Shown: piece by piece, positions 1 through 8,646 of the stretch
How positions within the stretch are numbered: position 1 is the stretch's first letter
Layout of the letters: every line of letters starts with the position of its first letter
NCBI GenBank assembly: GCA_910584635.1
Contig: CAJUBA010000006.1
Location: forward strand, 22,760 to 86,759
DNA: 64,000 nt
Source of the DNA: an uncultured Christensenella sp.
GTDB lineage: Bacteria > Bacillota > Clostridia > Christensenellales > UBA3700
Direction of reading: 5' to 3'
Program-made: the position numbers and the translations under genes
The notes under the pieces: model-generated
Databases searched by the model: none
What the model saw: the letters and a program-made list of their open reading frames with translations, nothing else
What the model was told of the DNA's origin: nothing

Positions 1-1272
1 TTAAGGACGTATATCTTTATGGATATATTCCGCAGGACGCTTAAATACGACGGCTACAAACTCAAAGGCGTAATGAATATCACGGACGTGGGACATCTTC
101 TCTCGGACGGCGACGAAGGCGAAGATAAGATGGCTAAGGCGGCGAGAGAACAAAAGAAAACGCCATGGGAAATCGCGGAGTTTTATACCAATTATTTTTT
201 TGAGGATTTCAAAAAACTAAATATAGGCAAGCCCGAGGTAATTTCCAAAGCCACCGACCATATACAGGAAATGATAAAGGACGTGCAGACCCTTATCGAT
301 AAAGGATACGCGTATGAAATAGACGACGGAATCTATTACGACATATCCAAATTCCCCGAATACGGCAAACTTTCAAGACTCAGTCTTGAAGACCAGCAGG
401 CGGGAGCGAGAGTAGAGGTCAATTCTCAAAAACGTCATCCGGCGGATTTCGCGGTATGGAAAAAAGCCGACCCGCAACATATTATGCAGTGGGAAAGTCC
501 GTGGGGCATGGGTTATCCCGGTTGGCATATCGAATGTTCGACAATGAGCAGAAAATATTTGGGTTCGCATTTTGATATTCATACGGGCGGAGTAGACGCT
601 ATACCCGTACACCATGAGAACGAAATAGCGCAAAACGAAGCGCTCGAAGACGGTAAGACGGTCAATTACTGGGTTCATAGCGAATTCATGCTTGTCGACA
701 ACGGCAAGATGTCCAAATCGCTCGGCAACGTATACCGTATAGACCAACTCGAAGAGAAAGGCTACTGCGCGCTTGATTACAGATATTTCTGCTTGAACGC
801 TCATTATAGAAAGAAACTCAACTTTACTTTCGAGGGAATGGACGGAGCGAAGACTTCGTACGCGCGACTTCTTAACGTTTTGTATCAACATAAAGTAGGG
901 CAAAACGCGGCGGACGAAAACAAGTTGGCGGAATACAAACGTCAGTTTGACGAAGCGATAAACGACGATTTGAATATACCTTTGGCTTTGGGCGTAGTAT
1001 GGACGATGATTAAGGAACCCAAAAGCAAAGCCGTCTACGATTTGGCGTTGGAGTTTGATAAAGTCTTAGGACTGTCTTTGGATAGGGCAAAGCCTTCCGA
1101 AACGCAAGAAGAGCAAATACCCGAAGATATACGCGCTATCGCGGAGGAAAGATATCAAGCCAAGAAAAATAGGGATTTTGCAAAAGCCGACGAATTGAGG
1201 AACAAACTTTCGGAATTGGGATATACCGTCGCCGATTCGAAAGACGGATATACCGTAACCTCGAAAAACTAA
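1..1272 (+). CDS. cysS: Cysteinyl-tRNA synthetase, 5' end outside window
   Basis: Cytosolic class I aminoacyl-tRNA synthetase that charges tRNA-Cys with cysteine. The reading frame is open from base 1, and the residues before the first ATG (at 19) still match the family (LRTYIF before MDIFRRTL), so the true start and the HIGH motif lie upstream of the window. Visible hallmarks are NITDVGH, the zinc-ligand region GWHIECS followed by HENEIAQNEA, and the KMSKS loop in GKMSKSLGN. A DALR-like helical tail completes the protein. A strong intrinsic terminator follows directly, so this is the end of its transcription unit. Identification is secure; only the N-terminus is missing. Confidence 0.97.
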   Translation, partial: LRTYIFMDIFRRTLKYDGYKLKGVMNITDVGHLLSDGDEGEDKMAKAAREQKKTPWEIAEFYTNYFFEDFKKLNIGKPEVISKATDHIQEMIKDVQTLIDKGYAYEIDDGIYYDISKFPEYGKLSRLSLEDQQAGARVEVNSQKRHPADFAVWKKADPQHIMQWESPWGMGYPGWHIECSTMSRKYLGSHFDIHTGGVDAIPVHHENEIAQNEALEDGKTVNYWVHSEFMLVDNGKMSKSLGNVYRIDQLEEKGYCALDYRYFCLNAHYRKKLNFTFEGMDGAKTSYARLLNVLYQHKVGQNAADENKLAEYKRQFDEAINDDLNIPLALGVVWTMIKEPKSKAVYDLALEFDKVLGLSLDRAKPSETQEEQIPEDIRAIAEERYQAKKNRDFAKADELRNKLSELGYTVADSKDGYTVTSKN

Positions 1273-1280
1273 AATAAATC

Positions 1281-1313
1281 AAAAAGAGTGTACCCGAACG
1301 TACACTCTTTTTT
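1281..1313 (+). terminator. Intrinsic terminator after cysS
   Basis: A perfect 13-bp inverted repeat (1281-1293 with 1300-1312) encloses a 6-nt loop and runs into a T tract, 8 bases after the cysS stop codon. The A-rich left arm means it could also work for the minus-strand regulator downstream. Confidence 0.92.
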
Positions 1314-1351
1314 GTTCAAGTCAGTTCAAACCCTATACTGTACGGCTTTGA

Positions 1352-1552
1352 TTAGAGCAACATAGAATCAAAAGTTTCGTCGAAAATATCGCAGAGTTTC
1401 GCGATAATTTCCAGACTAGGCTCGCAAATACCGTGTTCCCACGCGCTTATTGTGCGTTGGTCCACGTTGATGAGTTTGCCGAGTTGAGTCTGCGTCATCT
1501 TTGCCGCGTTTCTGAAAGTTTTCAGATTCTTTTTGAAGTTTATTTCTTTCAT
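1352..1552 (-). CDS. Small XRE-family transcriptional regulator
   Basis: A 66-residue DNA-binding protein made almost entirely of one Cro/CI-type helix-turn-helix: MTQTQLGKLINVDQRTISAWEHG is the HTH core (split here: MTQTQLGKLI then NVDQRTISAWEHG), and PSLEIIAKLCDIF is the following helix. There is no effector domain. No convincing Shine-Dalgarno sequence is seen before the ATG. It is convergent with cysS and upstream of an unknown minus-strand gene. The target is unknown; autoregulation is typical for such proteins. The family call is firm and the role is open. Confidence 0.85.
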   Translation of the reverse strand: MKEINFKKNLKTFRNAAKMTQTQLGKLINVDQRTISAWEHGICEPSLEIIAKLCDIFDETFDSMLL

Positions 1553-1641
1553 AATTTGATTTTACCAAAAACAATGGTAAATCTATTGCAATACCAAAAC
1601 TTTTAGTATATATCGATAAACCGGCGTGAAAACTGCGAAAA

Positions 1642-2022
1642 TTATTGCAGTTTGCTCAACATTTCGACAGGGTCTACGCTAATGTCGCGTATTTCAAAAT
1701 TACGTTTTTCTTTTATCGCGTTGATAAGATCTTTTTTAAGCAAGGTTCTTATTTCGGTATATTTGTTTATCACTTGGAATACCGTTCGTTGCTTTTCGCA
1801 GGAGTTTGGTATTTGTTCCAAGTCTTTGCCTACCAAACGCGAGATAGGGTTGTAGATCTTTTCGTCTGAAAGCAAGATTTTTACAACGTTGTAATAAAAA
1901 TCAATATCTCTCACTTGATTGCTTTTATTTTTGTATGTATTTACACTCTTAGATTCTTTAATCATCCTGTTTTTTGCGAGTTTTGCCATAAAATGGTAAT
2001 CGGAAGTAATAGAGGTTGGCAT
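1642..2022 (-). CDS. Hypothetical 126-residue protein
   Basis: Unrecognised soluble protein. The start at 2022 (MPTSITSDYHF) is chosen because an AGGAG ribosome binding site lies 9 nt upstream, although the frame stays open for 29 more residues. The protein is basic in the middle (KLAKNRMIKESKSVNTYKNK) and its second half is predicted helical and charged (EIRTLLKKDLINAIKEKRNFEIRD). No signal peptide or membrane segment is seen. It lies on the same strand as the small XRE regulator but 90 bp apart. The good ribosome site supports a real gene; no function can be given. Confidence 0.6.
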   Translation of the reverse strand: MPTSITSDYHFMAKLAKNRMIKESKSVNTYKNKSNQVRDIDFYYNVVKILLSDEKIYNPISRLVGKDLEQIPNSCEKQRTVFQVINKYTEIRTLLKKDLINAIKEKRNFEIRDISVDPVEMLSKLQ

Positions 2023-2257
2023 AAGCGTAATCTCCTGAGCGGTGTTTATTTTTGATTTTCGGACATTGAAAAATACAATTTGTCTGATTAGGTAAATAGA
2101 GAATAGCATAAATAAATTCGAAATACAAGTGTTTTTTAATAATTTTGTACAAAACTGACAAAAAGTCTTAAATTTTGTACAATATTACTAAAATCCGCGA
2201 CAAAAAAGAAGAGTTCGGCGCATAAAGCCGATATTTTTTGATGTGGAACCCCGAGTA

Positions 2258-2398
2258 TTAAAGATCGTCCGCGTCTTGTACGGGAGCGCTGTTGTCGTCA
2301 AAAGCGGGAGTGCCGGTATAAGCGCCGTTGACGTCAAACTCGCTGGACATATTTTTATCGGTTTTTTTGTCTATGATCTTTGATTTATTTTTTTTCAT
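2258..2398 (-). CDS. Small acidic 46-residue protein
   Basis: Short gene with a strong AAGGAG site just before the ATG at 2398. The product begins lysine-rich (MKKNKSKIIDKKTDKN) and then becomes acidic and glycine/proline-containing, ending PVQDADDL. There is no signal peptide, membrane segment or cysteine. Its split charge and SSEFDVNGAYTGTP-like centre resemble short unannotated proteins I associate with uncultured Clostridia; that resemblance is from memory. It reads as an expressed small protein of unknown function. Confidence 0.65.
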   Translation of the reverse strand: MKKNKSKIIDKKTDKNMSSEFDVNGAYTGTPAFDDNSAPVQDADDL

Positions 2399-2722
2399 TG
2401 TTTTTCTCCTTATTTATATTGTTTAGATTATATACAAAGCAAAATAAGTTTATACGCTTGAAAATTAAACGGGCGAGTGAAATAAAACGTATAATTTTTT
2501 AAGAATCGGACTAAGGCTCTTTTATTGATTTTGCATAAATTTTACATTTGCGCTTTAAGTGTAAATCTTTTATAAAAACTCTCGATTAAGTTGGAAATTT
2601 TGTTGATTTTCCTATAAAAAAATAATAAACTGTATTCACAAAAAAGAATATACGGATTATATGAATATCACATTGCCTTAATGTTAATGTATATAATAAT
2701 AAGGCGCGCGATTGGAGGGTAA
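2399..2722. other. AT-rich intergenic region before the ABC exporter
   Basis: 324 bases without a convincing gene. The left end must carry the promoter of the small minus-strand gene and the right end that of the ABC exporter; TATAAT-like sequence occurs near 2690-2700, but no well-spaced -35 box is evident. No tRNA, riboswitch or terminator-like hairpin was recognised. Confidence 0.5.
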
Positions 2723-5377
2723 ATGCTGAAACTAACCGATATAAAAAAAGACTACGTCTTAAACGGCGGAGACAAAGTGCCTGCTTTGAAAGGCATAAAT
2801 CTCGAATTCAGACAAAGCGAATTTGTGTCCATACTCGGACCTTCGGGTTGCGGCAAGACTACGCTATTGAACATTATCGGCGGACTTGACAGATATACCA
2901 CCGGCGATTTGTCTATAGACGGCATATCCACGCAACATTACGCTGACGTCGATTGGGACGCTTACAGAAATATCAGAATAGGCTTTATTTTCCAAAGTTA
3001 CAATCTTATTTCGCATATCGATATTCTCGCCAACGTCGAGATGTCGTTGCTTCTTGCCGGCGTGAGCAAAGCAGAGCGTAGAGAGCGAGCAATCAAAGCG
3101 CTTGACGAAGTAGGCTTGAAAGATCATATTCATAAAAAACCTAACCAACTCTCCGGCGGACAGATGCAAAGAGTATCTATCGCAAGAGCGCTTATAAACA
3201 ATCCGAGTATCATACTTGCCGACGAACCTACGGGCGCTTTGGACAGCGCGACAAGCGTTCAGATTATGGAAATTCTCAAAGAGATTTCTCACGACAAGTT
3301 GATTATAATGGTTACTCACAATCCCGAACTTGCCGAGCAGTATTCCAACCGTATTGTAAGACTCAAAGACGGCGAAGTAGTCGACGATACCAATCCTTAC
3401 GTATCCGAACCCGTCGAAGAAAAAGTCGAGGCGCAAAGCGAAACAAACGGCGAAGTCAAAGAGATAGATGATGTTAAAGAATCTATGGCTTGCGACGAAG
3501 TTACCTGCGATACTGACGAAAAGCGCAAAAATAAAAAAACTCGCGTTCAAAAAAGCGAATTCCAAAAACGCAAAGCCCAAAAGCAGAGAAAAGAAAATCT
3601 CAACAAGACTTCGATGTCGTTTGCTTCGGCAATAAAACTGTCGTTCAAAAATCTGATGACCAAAAAGGGCAGGACGTTTATGACGGCTTTTGCCGGAAGT
3701 ATAGGTATTATAGGCGTGGCGTTGGTTCTGGCTATTTCCAACGGATTTTCCAATTACGTCGACAGAATGCAAAAGACGATGTTGTCGGGTTATCCCGTTA
3801 CCATTACAAGCAATACAATGAGTATGGAAAGTATGATGACTACTTATATGCAAGTAATGTCCGGATCGTCAAAAGACAAATTCCCAGATAAAAAGTTTGT
3901 CAATTCCTATAACCTCGCTACTATTTTGCAGGAAATGATAAAACCAAACAACATTAACGAAGAATATATAGCGTTTTTGGACGGTAAGAAAGTCGGCTGG
4001 CTAGAAGACGGTTTGGTAGACAGCGTTTATTACAATTACGGTTACGAATATACCGTTTTTAATAAAAAGGGCAAGGACGTGGGTAAGGTATCTATGTCTA
4101 TGGATTCTTCCAAAGGTTCGGTCAACTGGCAGGAGATGGTAGGCGACCGTAAATACATGGAAAGCGCTTACGATATAATAGGCGGAAAGTATCCGGAGAA
4201 AGCGACCGACGTCGTTTTGGTAGTGGATAGCACAAATACTATTCTTTCCACATATTTCTCGGGTATGGGATTCGACAGTTTGCTTGACGGAGAGGAATAC
4301 GGCGGGATAGATTTGGGCGGTATGATAGCGAGCGGTCAGACGTTTGACAATATTATCGGCAATCCCGATAAGGGTAAAGAGGGCGTAACATTCCTTCTTC
4401 CCAACAACGACGCGAGATTTTATAAGACTGTCAATTCCGAAACAGGCAAAGAATATTATGAAGAAAAAAATTACAGTCAGATAAAAAATCTTACTGAAGA
4501 AGACGGGGTATACAAACTGTCCGTCGTCGGAATTTTAAGACCGAAAGAGGGAGTCGAGTATACGCCGGTGAATCCCGGTATCGTTTACACGCAGGAATTG
4601 ACGGCGCTCATGCGTAAAGATGCTCGCGACAGCGAAATAGTGAACTTCCAAAGAGAGCATAGCGATTACAACGTTCTTACAGGAAAAGAATTTGACGCAG
4701 ACGACAATATGTCTTCAGGAAACATGTCGCCCGACGCTATGATGAATATAATGATGGGCGGGAATACAGTAGCGACCTACAAGACGGTTATGCAGTCTTT
4801 AGGCGGCAGCGATATACCAACTGCGATAAGTATTTTTTCCAGCAATTTCGATAATAAAGAAATAGTGCTTGACGATTTGGACGCGTGGAATAAAGAGCAT
4901 AAAGACAATCAGATAAAATATACCGACAGCGCGGCTATATTTATAGGAATGATGAACCAAATCATAAGAATCGTTACTATCGCGCTTATATGCTTCTCGT
5001 CCGTATCGCTTGTCGTATCTTCTATTATGATAGGTATCATAACTTACGTGTCGGTAGTAGAACGTACAAAGGAGATAGGAATTTTACGTTCGTTGGGCGC
5101 AAGAAAAAGAGACGTGTCCAATATCTTCAATGCGGAAACTGTCATCATAGGCTTTACCGCGGGACTTATCGGAGTATTGGTAACGTATATCCTTAGTATT
5201 CCTATCAATCTGATAATACAGCATTTCGAAGCGACTATTACAGGTATCTGTTCGCTGAACCCGTTGCACGGCGTGCTTATGATACTCCTTAGTATTACTC
5301 TTACTTCCATTGCAGGACTTGTCCCTGCAAGAATAGCGGCAAAAAGAGACCCGGTAGTCGCTCTAAGGACAGAGTAG
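2723..5377 (+). CDS. MacB-like ABC transporter, ATPase fused to FtsX-type permease
   Basis: An 884-residue fusion. The N-terminal ABC ATPase has Walker A GPSGCGKTT (residues 39-47), signature LSGGQMQRV and Walker B with D-loop IILADEPTGALDS. A highly charged linker (about 235-300) leads to an FtsX/MacB-type permease: one membrane helix near 330-350 (FAGSIGIIGVALVLAI), a large extracellular domain to about 745, and three C-terminal helices, ending in ARIAAKRDPVVALRTE, the usual MacB end. Members of this family move lipoproteins, peptides or antibiotics across the envelope; the substrate here is unknown. A GGAGGG site precedes the ATG. It stands alone and ends at a strong hairpin. Confidence 0.93.
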   Translation: MLKLTDIKKDYVLNGGDKVPALKGINLEFRQSEFVSILGPSGCGKTTLLNIIGGLDRYTTGDLSIDGISTQHYADVDWDAYRNIRIGFIFQSYNLISHIDILANVEMSLLLAGVSKAERRERAIKALDEVGLKDHIHKKPNQLSGGQMQRVSIARALINNPSIILADEPTGALDSATSVQIMEILKEISHDKLIIMVTHNPELAEQYSNRIVRLKDGEVVDDTNPYVSEPVEEKVEAQSETNGEVKEIDDVKESMACDEVTCDTDEKRKNKKTRVQKSEFQKRKAQKQRKENLNKTSMSFASAIKLSFKNLMTKKGRTFMTAFAGSIGIIGVALVLAISNGFSNYVDRMQKTMLSGYPVTITSNTMSMESMMTTYMQVMSGSSKDKFPDKKFVNSYNLATILQEMIKPNNINEEYIAFLDGKKVGWLEDGLVDSVYYNYGYEYTVFNKKGKDVGKVSMSMDSSKGSVNWQEMVGDRKYMESAYDIIGGKYPEKATDVVLVVDSTNTILSTYFSGMGFDSLLDGEEYGGIDLGGMIASGQTFDNIIGNPDKGKEGVTFLLPNNDARFYKTVNSETGKEYYEEKNYSQIKNLTEEDGVYKLSVVGILRPKEGVEYTPVNPGIVYTQELTALMRKDARDSEIVNFQREHSDYNVLTGKEFDADDNMSSGNMSPDAMMNIMMGGNTVATYKTVMQSLGGSDIPTAISIFSSNFDNKEIVLDDLDAWNKEHKDNQIKYTDSAAIFIGMMNQIIRIVTIALICFSSVSLVVSSIMIGIITYVSVVERTKEIGILRSLGARKRDVSNIFNAETVIIGFTAGLIGVLVTYILSIPINLIIQHFEATITGICSLNPLHGVLMILLSITLTSIAGLVPARIAAKRDPVVALRTE

Positions 5378-5418
5378 AGGGTATTTCTTCGACAAAACTT
5401 AAAATATGTTTTTCATTG

Positions 5419-5459
5419 CGCTTGGTCGAAACATTAAGTCCGACCAAGCGTATATTTTT
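5419..5459 (+). terminator. Intrinsic terminator after the ABC transporter
   Basis: A perfect 10-bp stem CGCTTGGTCG / CGACCAAGCG (5419-5428 with 5441-5450) has a 12-nt loop and is followed by a T-rich tract. The motif TGGTCGG recurs at 5478-5505, probably a decayed second copy. Confidence 0.8.
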
Positions 5460-5522
5460 CGGTCAAATGTATTTACGACTGGTCGGAAATGCGTTTGGTC
5501 GGGTTGTTAAGAATAAAAAACA

Positions 5523-5560
5523 GGCGAGTTAACATATAGTTACCTCGCCGATTGTTTTTG
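5523..5560. terminator. Bidirectional terminator between convergent genes
   Basis: GGCGAG at 5523-5528 pairs with CTCGCC at 5544-5549, and TAAC/GTTA extends the stem inward. T-rich sequence follows on the plus strand and A-rich sequence precedes it, so it can also terminate the minus-strand alpha-galactosidase gene, whose stop lies just to the right. Confidence 0.7.
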
Positions 5561-5572
5561 TTAAACGGTTTA

Positions 5573-7195
5573 TCAGACTATATATACTTTGACTGAATAT
5601 CCGTCGAGTTCGGTTTTGAATTTGCCGTTGGTTTCTACGGTTTCTCCCGTCCATTGTTCGGTCAGAGTATATGAATTTTTGTGATTCATCTGTACGTATT
5701 TATCGTTTACCAAGGTTTGCAAATCTACGCTTGCTTGTTTCTTGCCTTTTTTACTGTTAAAAAGACATATTGCGGTTCTGTTGCCAGATAGCGGTTTTGC
5801 CAAAATATCTATCGAGCCTTTTTTCATGAGTTTGGCTTGTTTGCCCAACGGGTCTTGGTTTATCGATATCAAGTTTTTATTTGTTACGATATCAAGCACG
5901 TCTTGTTTGATACAGCGCAAGTCGTTGCCGAGTATCAAAGGAGCGTTCATCATACACCACAGACTGAAATGCGATTTGTTTTGCTCGTAAGTTAGTTTTC
6001 CGTTGCCCACTTCGAGCATATCAGGGTCGTTCCACGCGCCGATAGAGGAATATTCGTGAAGTTTTGCCGTGTGTCTGTAAAGCATAATTATCCATTTCCA
6101 ACATGGGTTTATATCCGGAGTAGTACGCCAAAGATTACCCGCTTTTGCTCCCCATTTATAAGGTTTATTCAGTCCCCATTCGCATATCGAGAAAGTAATT
6201 GGTTTTACTTCTTCGTTGTTTTCTTTCGCCACTCTTGCCGTCGCTTTTTTCAGCGCTTGACCCATTTTGTAGTATTGAAGGGCGGCGGAATCGGCGCGAC
6301 ACGTTACGGGATTGCTCAACTCGATTCTGTTCATGCCTTTTTTCAGACGTACGACTTGTTGGAATCTCGCCGTTGTATTCCAGAATTTCTGATGAGGGAA
6401 CTCATAGATATGGTTTACGCCGTTGACTTTCGCGACAAGCATTTTATTGTACCAGCCTTTCTTTTTTATACATAAGGTCAACACGTATTCGCCTTCTTCG
6501 TCGATATAGATATTGTCGAACGACGCGATACCGCGCGCTTTGTCAAGTCCGGAAATATAGTATCCGCCTTCGACTTTTTTCTCCGGCATAAATTTCGCCA
6601 AGCCTTCAAGTTTCGCGTCTTTGCAAAGTATAGTTCTACCGCTTTTTTCGCCCAAAGGTACTATTTCCAATGCGTATACGAGCGGAGCGTAACGGCTGTA
6701 CTGTTCGTTGTGGCAGAAATCGTATTTGAAGTATTCGATTCCCCATCTAGCGAAATTTAGCGCGTCTTTTTCCTCGTTATGCAGACTTGCGGGAAGGTTT
6801 TCGCAAGTTAAAGTCCCGTTGGAAGAGTATATGCCGACTTTTAATCCCAAATCGTTTAATCTTGAAACAAGATAGGGTATTCCGCTCTTAAACTTTACCA
6901 AATCGCCCTGAAGATTGCCGTTTTCGTCGCGCATATTAGAATGCCAGTTGTCGTCGATATTTATATATTTATAGCCTGCGTCAAGCAAACCTTTTTCTAC
7001 CATTGCTTTTCCCGTATCAAGGATAAGGTCTTCGTCGATAGTGTTTTTGAAAGTGTTCCAACTCGCCCAGCCCATAGGCGGAGTAAGCGCGACGCCGTTG
7101 TCGTATTTTTCTCCCAAATCCAGTTTTGCGGTTCTTTTGCCCGGCGTTAAAAGCATTTTCAAATAACACGCCGGACACATTCCGTTTCTTTTCAT
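5573..7195 (-). CDS. GH27 alpha-galactosidase with inserted beta domain
   Basis: A 540-residue glycoside hydrolase family 27 enzyme that removes terminal alpha-D-galactose from oligosaccharides. TIM-barrel motifs run in order: PPMGWASWNTF, YINIDDNW, EYFKYDF with the nucleophile D159, then WNDPDMLEVG with the acid/base D392, and MMNAPLILGNDL. About 150 residues (roughly 178-320) with a carbohydrate-binding-module-like beta character interrupt the barrel after the nucleophile strand. A C-terminal beta domain follows. There is no signal peptide, so it probably acts in the cytosol on imported sugars. The N-terminus carries an odd CPAC pair (C7, C10). AGAGGAGA precedes the ATG. Divergent from the lipoprotein gene. 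Confidence 0.92.
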   Translation of the reverse strand: MKRNGMCPACYLKMLLTPGKRTAKLDLGEKYDNGVALTPPMGWASWNTFKNTIDEDLILDTGKAMVEKGLLDAGYKYINIDDNWHSNMRDENGNLQGDLVKFKSGIPYLVSRLNDLGLKVGIYSSNGTLTCENLPASLHNEEKDALNFARWGIEYFKYDFCHNEQYSRYAPLVYALEIVPLGEKSGRTILCKDAKLEGLAKFMPEKKVEGGYYISGLDKARGIASFDNIYIDEEGEYVLTLCIKKKGWYNKMLVAKVNGVNHIYEFPHQKFWNTTARFQQVVRLKKGMNRIELSNPVTCRADSAALQYYKMGQALKKATARVAKENNEEVKPITFSICEWGLNKPYKWGAKAGNLWRTTPDINPCWKWIIMLYRHTAKLHEYSSIGAWNDPDMLEVGNGKLTYEQNKSHFSLWCMMNAPLILGNDLRCIKQDVLDIVTNKNLISINQDPLGKQAKLMKKGSIDILAKPLSGNRTAICLFNSKKGKKQASVDLQTLVNDKYVQMNHKNSYTLTEQWTGETVETNGKFKTELDGYSVKVYIV

Positions 7196-7423
7196 AATAT
7201 TCTCCTCTTAATTCAATTTCGCAAAAAGCGTTTTGAATTTATTTACCCGTATATTTTACCATAAGTCGGATATAACCGTCAATAGCGCTTTTACAAGTCG
7301 GTCATTTTGTCGATATGTTAAAAATTATCTATATATTTTCAACATTCGGAAATTACGTAAGTTGTTAATAAAAAAACGATATTTTTGTTATAAAGAGCGA
7401 TAAATCCGTCAGATTTTAAGAAT

Positions 7424-7453
7424 TTGACAATTCTTTTTACTCGCTTTTATAAA
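7424..7453 (+). promoter_or_regulatory. Probable sigma-A promoter of the lipoprotein gene
   Basis: TTGACA at 7424-7429 and TTATAA/TATAAA at 7447-7453 with a 17-18 bp spacer. A second TTGACA lies at 7460 with GATAAT after 19 bp. The 325-bp region 7196-7520 must also hold the divergent alpha-galactosidase promoter; nothing else was recognised in it. Confidence 0.55.
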
Positions 7454-7520
7454 ATATCGTTGACAAAATCGTATATTTACAATAGATAATATAAACGTAT
7501 AAAAAATTCGGAGGATAATT

Positions 7521-8432
7521 ATGAAAAAGTTTGCGATTTTGACGAGTGTACTGTTAATTTTCGTTTTATCTGTTTTCGGCGCGGCGGGCTGTTCGCGAGG
7601 AAGCGGGAATTTGTTTGACGTCAAGGACAAGAACTTCGGCGCATACGACGAATCCACCGTCGTAGAGGGTATGAGCGCGTACGATCTTGTCATGGAGGCT
7701 TATGACAATTTTGTCGAGGATACGAATTTTGTAAGAGAGGAACACTTTACTTTTGCGGCGGGAAAGGGCGGTTCGCTCGCTTCGAGAAATACCACGCTAT
7801 TAAGAAAGATGGAAGGCGATAAGATTTATTCGCAGGAAGTTATTTACGGAACGGGACTGGATAAAGGCACTTGCGCGACAAGATATTATTTCGACGGCTC
7901 GCAAGCCTACGAAATCAACAATACCGCTAAAAAGAACGTTTCGTTTGACAGCAAGAACGGCATTTTCGAAGTCGCCGACTGGGGCGAATTCGCAAAATAT
8001 AATGGCGATATTGAAGAACAGAACTGGCTGATGAAAGAAAAGATTACTACTTACGATATTTCAAGTAGGGATTATATGTCCAAAACAAAACATACGGATA
8101 AAGTTTATAAGGTCGGAAATACGTATTATTGTTTTTTGGCGATAGATTGCTCTTATGAAATGATGACGAGCGTACAAAGAGAAGCGATGGATGAATTTCT
8201 CGATACCCTTTCCGCGCAAGACGAAGGTTTTACGATGGAAGATACGACGATAGATTTTGCTATCGAGGAGATTGACGGAAAGATGAAATTCAAAATTTGG
8301 AGAAGAAACGAAAAGTATACAGGAAAACATTCTACCGGAATAAAAGTTTCTTGCGAACAAACCTGTCTTAGTTATTACAGATACGGAAGCGGATATGAGA
8401 TAACTTCCGACGATCTTCTGAATCTTGCTTAA
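7521..8432 (+). CDS. Lipoprotein of unknown function
   Basis: A 303-residue secreted lipoprotein. The N-terminus is a lipoprotein signal peptide: two lysines, a hydrophobic stretch, then the lipobox GAAGC with lipidated Cys24. The mature part has alternating beta-like stretches (YYFDGSQAYEINN, KVYKVGNTYYCFLAIDC) and few hydrophobic helices, as in exported beta-rich binding or sensor proteins, but I do not recognise a family. A GGAGG site precedes the ATG and a terminator follows, so it is monocistronic. Its place beside glycan enzymes hints at a surface role in carbohydrate use, which is inference only. Confidence 0.8.
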   Translation: MKKFAILTSVLLIFVLSVFGAAGCSRGSGNLFDVKDKNFGAYDESTVVEGMSAYDLVMEAYDNFVEDTNFVREEHFTFAAGKGGSLASRNTTLLRKMEGDKIYSQEVIYGTGLDKGTCATRYYFDGSQAYEINNTAKKNVSFDSKNGIFEVADWGEFAKYNGDIEEQNWLMKEKITTYDISSRDYMSKTKHTDKVYKVGNTYYCFLAIDCSYEMMTSVQREAMDEFLDTLSAQDEGFTMEDTTIDFAIEEIDGKMKFKIWRRNEKYTGKHSTGIKVSCEQTCLSYYRYGSGYEITSDDLLNLA

Positions 8433-8447
8433 TAAATAAATTATATC

Positions 8448-8489
8448 AAAACGTCCGTTGTTTATCGGTTGAGCGACGGACGTTTTTTT
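8448..8489 (+). terminator. Intrinsic terminator after the lipoprotein gene
   Basis: AAAACGTCCGT (8448-8458) pairs with ACGGACGTTTT (8476-8486), a 17-nt loop lies between them, and seven T residues follow the stem. Confidence 0.9.
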
Positions 8490-8646
8490 ACGCGAATTTT
8501 GTCGGGAAATTTTTTATAATTATTGCAATTCATATTTATATTATGATAAAATAAAAAAGTCGGTTGCAAATTTCTAATTTAATTTTAATTTGTCAAAAAG
8601 TCGGCGAAAAAGTTTTTTGTCTGCAAACGGCGCTCAGAGGGGAATT

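Noticed and set aside
1733..1869. Hint domain considered as a true intein (residue numbers of the protein at 24659, not bases)
   Set aside because: There is no homing endonuclease and no conserved C-extein of a housekeeping gene; the position just before a nuclease tip fits a pre-toxin Hint domain.
2399..2722. Possible riboswitch or leader RNA before the ABC exporter
   Set aside because: No known riboswitch core and no convincing terminator or anti-terminator pairing could be seen.
2864..3853. 329-residue minus-strand frame inside the ABC transporter gene
   Set aside because: Fully antisense to a gene with all ABC motifs; its His/Cys/Phe-rich composition is that of a shadow frame.
8590..8646. 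Upstream TTG start extending the GH3 protein by 19 residues
   Set aside because: The ATG at 8647 has a good ribosome site at the proper distance and the extension resembles no GH3 protein.
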